A stretch of 64,000 nt of DNA. Source: Lineus longissimus. Taxonomy: Eukaryota > Nemertea > Pilidiophora > Heteronemertea > Lineidae. The notes beneath the pieces were generated by a model. It did no database searches. It saw only the letters and a list, made by a program, of their open reading frames with translations, and had not been told where the DNA came from. How positions within the stretch are numbered: position 1 is the first letter of the stretch; each line of letters begins with the position of its first letter. Location of the stretch: the NCBI RefSeq assembly GCF_910592395.1, contig NC_088317.1, positions 9,736,001-9,800,000 of the forward strand, written 5' to 3'. Of the stretch, positions 40,405 through 51,900 are shown in pieces. Both the position numbers and the translations under genes were made by a program.

Positions 40405-42827
40405 GCTGGGTTGTTGTGTCCCACAGCTTCGTTACACATTTCATAATCAGAATAAAGGTCTGCACTACGCTCACAAAAGGCGCATAAATTGAACGTATGT
40501 TACTCCAAGATAAAAATGTAATGACCTTCTGAACCAAACGACATCTATCCATCATTGAAACGGTAGACTTCAATGCCGTTACCGTTAGTTTATCGTTTGA
40601 GTTCTTAACCTCCCTAGTATTTCGAGTCCCCTGAGAACGGTAACTGCCTCCGTTCCCAAGTTCGGCAAGTTCAGTCATTCAGCAGAAGTGAGCCCGGTGT
40701 ATAATGTATATCATACTTGGAGGAGGAGGAGGGGTTCAGGTCAGCAGTCTATGCTAAATTTGTCCGTTTTAGCAAATTCTTTGCTGTGAACATTTTGGAG
40801 ATGGTGTGTTCGCTACTTTTGGCCTAATTGTGCAAAATCTGTGCTGCTTAGGGGAAAAAAACACTTGTTATGATGCGGTGAGATACGATGATTCATTCTG
40901 CGGTCGATATGGACCACGCCGTTGAAAAAAAAACATTGTCCTCATAAAGATGAATCACTACTGTAGACTCCATTCCACATGGGCAATAATCTGTTGTCAC
41001 ATATTGAAGAATCTAATCTGGTATGTCCTGACAGGCCGACATGACATAATCATTCTCTCCTCGCCCGTTGCATCGGCCGTAGCCAGAATGCTTGGGTTTG
41101 CATTGGTCTGTTTTCTGTGACGTGAATGATGTATAACTATTTCTCATTTGCAGGTGTTGATGAATAAATCAATTGAATTAATTAATTGACCCCTTAGGAC
41201 CAAATGTCGGGACAGCCCAGATTCTATTGTAAAGTATAAGCCTGTGCCAAGCGGGTCTGTTTTATTGTGGTCATTGGGCAAGTTTGAAAATAGGCAAATA
41301 GCAAGTTGGCAATTGTTGCATGTGAGCTCCACGGCTACCGATCACCGTTGACCGGCTGGCCAGTTATACCCGCGGATCATGTCTGTGACGTCTCTTCGAG
41401 TGTTGCTGTTATGTTGGAGGAAATACAGTTGATGACTCTATGGAACGCCAAATCCGTATCTTTATTGCCCCTCTATAACTGCGACTGGTCACAGTCGTTG
41501 CATAGGTCCACGTTACGGTATATGTGATTTTGCATGGCCGGCGGGGAGCATTTTGTCGCCAGTCAAAGGGAAGTTTTGTGTGGAGCTAGGCCTACATAGA
41601 TACTTTCTTCACTTGAAAGAAATGATATCGGTATGCCGTTCAAATTTAGATAACCGTTTGTAATGCTACGGAAGCAAAACTATCCACTCCCAAACAGCTA
41701 TCGGCCTTGTGCAAGATTTCGAAGTTTTTGAAGTGACCTCCGAGCCTCGATTCACACACTTTGATGCAACCACATAGCTCATATACAGCTAAAAAAAGTT
41801 TTTGTATAATTGTCACAGGCCGCACATTTCCTGTTTCTTATCACCATGTCCTCGAAGAGCGGGAACTGGTAACCATCCCAAGCGAAAAAAAAGGTGCTTT
41901 GTATGCAAATATTTTTTAGGCGCGTAAATTCCGTGACCGGGTTAAAAAGGCGCATACAGCCGACTTTGGCATCACAAGTAACGATCCTGCCGAGCTGTTC
42001 ATAGCTTTTTATTCGGTGTTGCGATACGTATTGCGCGGGTAAGTATCCTCTCTTCATTTTGATACTATTCTAACTCATTCTAGGTCTTACTTGTCAAGGA
42101 ATTTTCATGCATTGTTAGTAACGAATTTTTGCTTGATTGAGCTTACAAGAAGACATAAAATCATTGGCATTTGGCCTCCTCCAGCTGAAATCATTTCCCA
42201 TAAACTTCACTTAACAAGTTTCCCGGTCCAAGTCGGTGGTTGCTCCGGCCCATCCCGGTCGTATTTTTGAGAATATTTAGGTCGTCGTGAAATTATTGGG
42301 AATGATATGAGACATTATTAATTTTGAAATGATTCATTGTGAAATATGCAAGGAATCAAGCGATCTCGGATCGACAGGAGCATTAATTTGTGAGGTACAT
42401 GTATAAGAAATCAAGGAGGCTTTTTCCGAATCATTGGGTTGATTATATTCAGGAAACGGGCGAGTCTGTGCATGAGTAAAGGGGGGGGGGGCTGCCGGGG
42501 CAGCGAACAACCCCGTTAGCGCGAGATTCCAAGAGAAAGAATTGCCTCTTCTAAATCTATTTATTTTGCGAAAACGAACCCCCCTTCGGAATTACCGGAA
42601 ATACCCATTCGGGGGGCAGGGTGAACCCCTCCTTCATACAGATGTGTCGCTGGTATGCTTTTGGTTGGGGAGTCTAACCATTTTTGTAGGCATTCCGTTT
42701 TTTTACTCATTGGTGTTGAGGCTAGGCGATGTCGCTCATCCACGACAAACAGCCCGAATTCCACGTTCCGTTGAGACAGTCCGCATGATGTAGAATTATA
42801 TCATAACCATGTATTGCATTGTTGCAG
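40405..42827. other. Non-coding stretch upstream of the SET gene
   Basis: No confident exon is seen. A run of 11 G lies at 42,481-42,491. A 5' untranslated exon or promoter of the SET gene may be here but cannot be placed. Confidence 0.4.
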
Positions 42828-42954
42828 ATAATGATGAGAAGATCTAGCAGACGGATCAAAAGTGCTTCTTCTGATAGTCCATCATATGAGGAGTACTTGG
42901 TGAAAGGCACTGATCCACCGGGATTTGAGAGGCGTTATATTGACAAATCTATCG
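42828..42954 (+). CDS. KMT5A-like: SET gene exon A: N-terminus and start of the SET domain
   Basis: Encodes a basic, Ser-rich start, then SYEEYLVKGTDPPGFERRYIDKSIG, the N-flank typical of KMT5A-like proteins (interrupted here only by the intron in the last Gly codon). ATG at 42,831; a possible acceptor (ttgcag) ends at 42,827, so this may be either the first coding exon or an internal one. The donor gtaagt at 42,955 leaves phase 1. An in-frame stop lies at 42,804-42,806. Confidence 0.75.
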
Positions 42955-45900
42955 GTAAGTTCCGTCACTATTTGTCAGATAACAACGTTTTGCTGTAATA
43001 CTGTAGTACACGTATCACCTTTTAAAGTGTGCATGCCTGAATCAACGGTGAAAATGTAATGCCTGTGTGACAGCTAAATATCTTATAGGCCTTAAATAGG
43101 ATCAATTAGCCTAGATTATTCACTCATGTCCCTCGCGCCTTTGATGGTTCAACTGATTACGGGAGGTAATTTGATCAAATGGGCAAACTGCAAGATGCAT
43201 GGCCGGCGATCACATGGGGTTGTTTCATTAAAACGAATGCTTAATTGTCCCAGATAAGAGGGGTGGGTTGGGTATTATCACCAACATTGTTATTAGGGCA
43301 CCATTGTCCAAGTGCTTGATGGTTTATAACTTGTGACATATGACTGGGCGCAATAGCGGCATTTGAGCAAAATGACTAATTTCCCTCCGTTATTCCTCTT
43401 CATTGTGAAATTGCCAGTATTTCTGTGCTGTTGTTTATCTTCATTAGCTCAGATTCAATACTTATCCCTTATCTAGCCCTTCCCATTGTGTGTGATCAAA
43501 CTAGCTGATTATGTGTAAGATTAAACCCTCTAGTCCATATCATTTGGGTGAATCGATTTCTGGGCAAGACGTAAATTTATTTTTATTCCGTTGCATTTGC
43601 CATTTAATGCGATGACAGCGGGGGGGGGGGGGACATGTTTGTGTAGCATTGGTCAGAGGGAGACATAAACCTGGCGTTTTATACTGGTCCACCTAAGATC
43701 ATGTACATGTAGCTCAAGGAAGGCAGGCGCCTTTTTGTGTGGCATTGGTCAGAGGGAGACATAAACCTGGCATGTTATACGGGTCCACCTAAGATCATGT
43801 ACATGTAGCTCAAGGAAGGCAGGCGCCTGTTTGTGTGGCATTGGTCAGAGGGAGACATACACCTGGCATGTTATACTGGTTCACCTAAGATCATGTACAT
43901 GTAGCTTAAGGTAGGCAGGCGCCTGGTCAGAGGGAGACATAAACCTGGCATGTTATACTGGTCCACCTAAGATCATGTACATGTAGCTCAAGAAAGGCAG
44001 GCGCCTTTTTGTGTGGCATTGGTCAGAGGGAGACATAAACCTGGCATGTTATACTGGTCCACCTAAGATCATGTACATGTAGCTCAAGGAAGGCAGGCGC
44101 CTTTTTGTGTGGCATCGGTCAGAGGGAGACATAAACCTCGCATGTTATACTGGTCCACCTATAACATGCCTAACTCACATGTATTCATCAAAGCAAAACA
44201 GAAACTTCCGTGCCCTCTCTTTGTCAAACAACTCAATCGAATGAAAATGTAATCATACTTGCGAATCACAAGTTACCCTGAAGCAAAATGAGCAATATGT
44301 TTTATTTTGTCTGCACATACGTCGTATGTCGGAGGGGAAGGCAGGCATACCAATGCTATACAGATATATTGCTTTCCTCCTCTAGCCCGGCCTATCTAAT
44401 GACCGGCATTTCACAAGTAAATGTCCCATCGTTATCCTGAATTGAGGTTTTTGTCTTTCATGAGGAGATACCTGAAGGTGCACATAGGATGTCTAGGAAT
44501 AATGTACGAGTCTAGTTCGGCGGTTGGTAAAATAGTATGGCTTCAATTCCTCCAAGATTGAATGAATCACCAAGAATGATTCCGACTTCCTAATTACGGT
44601 CTACACTGTCATCCACTTACCAGCCTTGTCTGAGCCATTTCCTTACGATTTTAACTTTCTGCTTCATAAGTACACTCATGGTCAGAAGTTTATGGACACC
44701 AGTTATTGCACATTTTCTCCGAAATGGCTGATACTCTTGAACCCAAATTTTCACCACTTGTGGAGAATTTTCTTGGCTATCGAATTATATCATAGTTGTT
44801 ATACGGACCAATTGCATAACGAAGTTATTACATAATTTTGAGAGGCATCTATTTTTCACTTTTTTGTGAATTGATTTTTCAAACCCAAATTTACCCTACA
44901 TTATACCTTAAGACTATCTGTGAAACAAATGAAAAATCTCATTTCAGTTTTGAGATGTATTAAAAAATAAAAATTCTGATATTTTGATATTTTTGGGGTT
45001 TTTGCAACTGTATCATTGAGAAGTCATACCCAATTAAGGATTGGCACCAATTTAGCCCAGCTAGCAACTCATATTGCTGAGAAAAGGTCGATACTGGGAA
45101 GTATTAAAATTTTCAAATCATAGTTCTGAGATGTTCCTTTAGTTGAAAATAAGAAAAATTCACCAATCATTCAGGGGACATGTGTACTACCAGGATATAT
45201 CGAAAAATCAGAAAAATCTCAAAATTTTCAGAATCTCAACACTTTGATATTTTGATACATCATGAAAAGTAAATGATATTTTCAAAAAATTTCTTCACAG
45301 AAAGTCTAAGCATTGTTATCTGTATGATGCCAGATTACTTTGATTTTGAAAAATCCTTCAACAAAAAAGTAAAAAATACACGCCTCTCAAAATTATGTAA
45401 TAACTTTGATATGAACTATGATATCATTCGATAGCCAAGGAGTTTTTTCACCAGTGGTAACAATTTGGGTTCAAGAGGATCAGCCGTTTCTGAGAAAATG
45501 TGCAATAACTGGTGTCCATAAACTTTTGACCATGAGTGTACATGACTGAAACGTTGATAAGTTTTTTTCCACGCTACCAAAAACAATTGGGCCCTACTCT
45601 CATGAATGCTAATGCTTGTCCCCAACTCTTCCTTTATTGGAGATTGGTCTGCTCTGCGGCGAATCCATAGTGGTATAGCCAACATCACCCTGCGTCCTTA
45701 TGGGTGGCGCCTAGCCAAGTAAATGTCAAAAGTGCAGTGGGTTAATAGCCTTAGTGAAACAGCTCAGTAATTCATTTCATATAATCAAGATGTTAAATGC
45801 CGGTAATAATGATAACTTCATCTATTTTCACAGCTCGTCCCAGCGCTTTGGATTATTATTATTTCAGAATCCAGAGAAATCAATGAGGGGTTTCACTAGG

Positions 45901-48900
45901 AGCCCCTCAGCGGCCGTACGTCTTGAACTTAACCAGTAGGAGAAACATAGTAACGACTCGTCGGTCGGGTATCGAGCCAACGACCTTCCGATCACAAAAC
46001 CGACGCGCTACCACTGGGCCACCGGTGTGACAACTGCTTGTTATCCATTTGCCAGCCTTTACATTTTTATTGTTCTATTCAATAATAATCTACTTCTAGG
46101 TTGGGGCGTATTCGCCTGCAGGAAGCATTTCAAAGGCTCCTTCTTGCTCGTCTATCACGGCGTTTTAATCAAAGAAGATGAGGCACGGCGTCGAGAGAAA
46201 ACCTACGACAAGAAAAAGAAAGGCTCCTTCATGTTTTATTTCAAACACAACACTAGCACCCTATGGTAAATATCATGTGCAGCACCTGATCGACTGACTT
46301 GTAGTCTAGGAAGATATCTCAAGTTTGATCTCACTACACTCCCTATATGGCTGTACTGAATATTTGCAAATGTCATTCTCGGCAGTCACAGATGTTCTTA
46401 CCCGATCAATATAATTCACCCCCCCCCTCCCCAGTCGCCAGTATTAAGTGTGGCCTGTCTATGTATTACCACTTTATTACACATTTATTATGGTTCCTGG
46501 TTCTTTCAGAACAGGAACCATATTGTGTTTGGTCATGGTGTCTGTCTGTGTGTGTGTGTGTCTGTGTGTGTGTGTGTCTGTGTGTCTGTGTGTGTGTGTG
46601 TCTGTCCAGTCTTATGACTGTCACAGCTCAGTTAAAATGAGGGTTAGAGGTCTAGAAACAGTTCCTACCCCTAGGTTTGTGGACACTAGCAATCTAATGA
46701 GCCCATCATTGTCAACTTACGACACGGGGATCATGGTGAAATTGACATTTTGAGATGTGAGATTTTGTCTGTCACACTTTTCAGATGCTAATATCTCTGT
46801 CCCTATTCTAGTTAGAAGTTTGGAAACAAGGTCTACCCTAGGTTATTGATGTGCCTGATTTCAATGAGTGCATCAAATTCAATCTCAGTTATCAGGGTCA
46901 TGGTGATATTGATATATCGAATTTGATATTTTGAGATATCTTGACATCTGAGTAAGTTAGCAATGTGCAACCAAGTCTAGGTAATGTGTAGTTACCAAAG
47001 AGTTAAATGACATGAAAATGTACAGTGTCAGGCATTTGGATCATTAAGATATCATGAGATTTTCATATATCAATTTTGATAATTTGAACTATCTCGGTCT
47101 GTGGGAGGAGTAGAGTCATGGAACCTTCACCTATGCCCAGGTTATTGAGGTTGCCCATTCAGGTTATGCAATGACCTTGAAGGTCAGAGGTCAAGGTCAA
47201 GGTCAAATCACCTGCCAATGAAACCACTGATATTTCAACTGTTTAGTCTATGACACGGGAACAACATGCCAATCTATATCTTCTGTGATGCTTTGAAGGT
47301 CAAACGTCAAGGGCAAGGTCGAAAGTGATGAAGCAGGCATCCTCTCCTATCTCGGTCTGTCGAAGGGGTTGAGTTGTGGAGCCTTAACCTATGCCTATGA
47401 TAGGTGGCAGTTTAGATTATGCAGTGACTTTGAAGGTTTGAGGTCAAGATCTGATCACCTTGAAACATAAAACTGTTGCTATTTTTGAGTGTATTTCTTG
47501 TGATATTTGAAGATGTTTTTGAGGTGCTTTACAAGAAATGTGTATGATGACGTCACAGAATGACGAGAGCGTAGCATATTTTCGATACTCCATGCTACCA
47601 GATCAAAATAAAACGAAATCCTTAGTCTCTGGCTTACAGAGATGCTGAACATGAGATTAACCTTTGTCTTCAAGGAGAAATTAGTAGAAGGGAGAGTCGC
47701 TGATCATTTAGCAATATAATTGGAAAGTATGGAGCAATGAATGGGTACTTAGGAAGGGTTTTGGCGCACAACTGTACCTGCAGTTTCTGACGCTTTTTTC
47801 TCAATAATCCAGCGACAGATATAAAAATCTTAGTGCTTAAATTGTCCCCCCGAAACCTATCTTTCATTCAAAATCAATATTTTAATGCGGCAATTATACA
47901 CCACGTGCGCATAAGGGATTTTCCGACCACCACGTCACACTGCGTCTGAAATTCCTGTCTTCTGTACAAATGTATACAGTGCAAGCCTCGAAGGCGTGGC
48001 TAAATATCGTAGCTCATTATCTTAGCTTCACTGTGGAAGTAATAAATATTCATAATGGGCTCCCCCTACATGATATGAGAATTTGACTCAGCAACTGAGG
48101 GAAATGTATTCACTGACAAGATGGCGCTTGCACCGTCGTCAAAATTGGAAACGGTGCAAATTAAGGATACGTTATGAATTTTAGGTGCTTTCCCGTACTG
48201 ATAGAGCGAGCCGGGCTCTCTCTGCAGTCCTTCCATTTTTACCTTTCTCGGAGAGCCATTATTTAAATATTCATGAAATGGCGGCCTAATTGCCTTCAGT
48301 TCGAATTTGCAGTCATTGATTTTGAGTGGTTATTTCCAGCAAAATTGCCCAATGTGCGTGATAAACCCTTTTTCTACTAATCAACTACAAAATTAAACAA
48401 ACTATTTAAATGGAAAGCGACTGCCAAGTCCTATACCCGACCAACTGAACAAAGTATCACAGCCTAAATTATGTAAATTAGGTGAATCTGTGTAAATAAC
48501 GGCTCGCCGTGCAAAAGCCGTTTGTTCAAGTTTTTCATGTCTGGACGGCGTGCCGCTAACCCCTACGGTCAATCTGCGCATGCCAGCTGTTACAAGAAAC
48601 ATTATGGCGGGTTCGGAGTCCAACTGTTGTAATTAATACGCTGCAACTGTCGTAATTAATACTCATGAATATTCATTACGGGCTCGCTGAGCAAGGTTCA
48701 TTTTGACAACTGCATAGACAGCCAGCTCGTGCAGTCCTCCCGAAGAGTATTTGTGCAGAGAGCGGCTCGCCGTCCAACATTATGCCAATACATTACATAG
48801 AGAGCGGCTCGCTGAATATCACCAGTCTAAAGTTTTCTGGCGTGGACCTGAGACTAGACCGCTAGTCGATTTCCTCCGCTGACGGCGGGGCGGGGGAGGG

Positions 48901-51900
48901 GAGTTGTTAACATACTATGCATATACATCCAATCTCAGAATGTGTTTGATCCTGTTCCCCTTTCATGTTTAATCAGGGCCCACAACAAAGGTGGACCATG
49001 TTTTTTACAGAAGTGAAAGGCGTGTGCAGACGTACATGTAGCGACACCAAACAAAGGGTATGAAGGGTCTTGGGGCTCCCTACTGCCGGGTCCCCCTCCA
49101 AAACACACCTTATTGTTTTGAAAAACGACGTTTGAACATGATTTTCGGCGTACCGTTGGCTATCATGAATATTGTACATTTTATAAAAGCTTAGTCTGCA
49201 TGGTCTGCAGTCTGCAGTCTGCAAGTCTGCTAGTCTGCATTTGTCTGACAACCCAATATTCTGAGGGTTGTGTTTGGTTGAAAATGCTCATCACATCATA
49301 GGCCCTATACAACCGATACTGCGTCAGTTTCACTCCATTCACATTAAGAAAGGGGAATCGGCCTTACAACGCATTCCTAAGCATCAACTTTGGGTGGACC
49401 ACCTGGAGGCCACTGCTGGACCACAGAAAATTGCTGGCAGGGTTATGATTCGGTAAATCACACAGGGTGCACGGCGCATGTGCACAACGCAGGCGCGCTG
49501 GCGATTTTAGCGTTTAGTTGGGACACCATACACCACCCCAGAAAACAGCTATGTGCTCGCCACAAGTTTATGCTAGTTGCTTTAATAATAGGTACCACTT
49601 TCAAGGTATTCACACTTTCAAAGGAGTCTTTCAAAATATTCAGTTTTATACATCAGGCAGTCCAGTACATGGTAACAATTGGCTGTGCACATTGTATAAT
49701 ATTGTACAGAATTAATAATGAAGTAATATTGATGTAGGCCTTTGTTAAGAGGCACTGTTAATTGAATGACTGACTGTGCCATGAGCCTTTGCAAGGACAC
49801 TATCTGTTTTATGTTTATAGCGTTATAATACAAAATACCGTAGGTTCGGTTCTAAAAGGTAACTGTAGGATATGCATGGTCCACCTTGAGCACCATGACT
49901 GGCCGATTCCCATTGTGTTCGGTGCACCAATGGCCGGCAGAGTTCCGATGGCGTTGAATAACACATTGATCTTTGCCAGGCTTGGCTTGGCTGGCCTGGC
50001 ATCGTCACTTTCGCATTGTCTGAATGGGGACCATGTCTTTTACTGATTTATTCGATGCGGGAAGTGTGGCTTGCGTGAGTTAATCATTCGCTGGACTGTT
50101 GCCTTTTAGAACCGAGTTATGTGTTACCCAATATGCCGGGGCGTGTCAGGACAATAAGACTCAATATTATGTGACTCATTAATGCTAAGGTGTGTCAAAC
50201 GATGTGCTCTATATAATTATGTAAAGATGAATTGTAGATCATCAGCTGATTCAGAGTCGCCTTTGTTCCCAGTGCACATGAATGGCATTCAGAAAGGTAA
50301 TAGGGCAGTTAGATAATGTGAAACCTGTACTGGTGTCTGTGTATAAGTAGCAGGCAATTGGAATATACCTTATACCTGAATCAGCTTTTATGCTGGTTAG
50401 ATTACTCGTGAGCAGATTTAGCTTGCATAAAACAAACACAAACACATTGTTCGGCAGCTATTTGGCCAGTGGCATGGATCGGCCTATGCTCCTGGTTCAT
50501 TGGTTGACTACAATGGAACACCTTCAGCACAATTGCAAGATTTCGTAAGCCCCGTCGGAAACATGATCCGTCGGGGCGCAAAACATGATGAACTCTTGCG
50601 ATTCGTGATCTTTTCCATCGGTAACTGATCTGTGCCATAGTGAGGCGCAAGTCTTGTCATGTCTAACCGAATCGCCGACTGATTTCTTCCACGACTTCGT
50701 GGGTCAGACGCAGAGTGATCCAAAAATGTCCGTCGGCGCCTGATCTGTGCCCGTCGCAAGGTCGACCTGACATCAGCATAACATGGAGCCAGAATCGCAA
50801 GTCGTCAATAATATCGGAAGAAAACTTAATCTCTCTTTTCATGCATTTCCACGAGTGTTTTTTTCATGGTTCATGACCATAACAAGTCTTATCTGCAACC
50901 TGTAATCCTTCGTTAAAACCATTAGAAGCCCGCCAGATTCTCCTTTTTGTCCTGTCATGTGTCGCCATCTAGTAGCATACGTCCACGGCCTCTAGCGGAG
51001 TGATATAGACTATTCTATTAGACTTTATCAGGGTAAAAGGTGGCATCACCTGACTGTAGTAAAGCAGCTGCGGACAATGCGATCAGTATGCCACGTCATT
51101 AGAGGAATAACGTTGAAAACAATTTGGAGACGTCTTTTCTGCCGTCATGTGGTGCCACCTGTTACCCTGATATGGTCTATTCGAATCAAAAACTGATGTC
51201 GATAAAACGGTTCCGCATCGTGCCACACCGTTTTCAGTGTGAACACTTAATACGAATTAAGGTTTAAATTCAATTCGAATTAAAACTAGTGTCAACAGAA
51301 CTTTATTTCAACATTCAGCACATCGGGAACCATCAGACATTTACAATGTCATCTTGTTTCTTTATAGTGTTGATGCCACCAAAGACACTGGCACACTAGG
51401 GAGGCTGGCAAACGACGCGTGGAATGGTGCAGACAACTGCCTAATGAAAAAGGTTTTAGCAGCAGACGGGAGTCCAGCCCTCTGTCTTTTTGCCAAACGT
51501 GATATAAACATTGGCGAAGAACTACGCTATGACTATGGAGTAGATGATCTACCTTGGCGATCTCAAAAGGTAAGCTTACGTAGGCCTAGTAATCAATAAT
51601 TGCAGGAAACTCCTTCCGCATGGCTTAATGGTCAGACTTTGGGTTAAAAGGCTTACTGAAGGACTGCACAACAGAATATAGGTATCCTCAGCTACCAGGG
51701 AAACATTTCGGTCACTTGGGTAGGCCTACTTTTAATATGTCAAAGAAAATCTCAATTTCGCCAAAAAGTGAAGATACTGCAGTCTCACGTAAGGGGGGGG
51801 GGGCAGTTTTGTTGTATTAAAGCTTAAATATTGGACTTTTATTAAAAAGATTTAATATTACACCATGATGGATTTCAGTGTGCTGTAAGTCCATGAGCAC

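Larger units (their letters stand above)
42955..46099 (+). other. SET gene intron 1, rich in repeats
   Basis: 3.1 kb between exons A and B. It holds a 13-G run at 43,620, a 96-bp tandem repeat, a Tc1-like MITE and a tRNA-derived SINE, each listed separately. Confidence 0.7.
46266..51367 (+). other. SET gene intron 2
   Basis: 5.1 kb with no supported gene. It contains a TG microsatellite, degenerate internal repeats, ggctcgc repeats and a fold-back element. Short frames at 49,268-50,046 and 50,251-50,759 lie on both strands in overlapping positions and show no domain. Confidence 0.6.

Noticed and set aside
40340-40678. 112-codon minus-strand frame
   Set aside because: It runs into a MITE and has no recognisable domain or homologue in the window.
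46347-46753. Two frames rich in Cys-Val repeats
   Set aside because: Produced by the TG microsatellite at 46,539-46,606.
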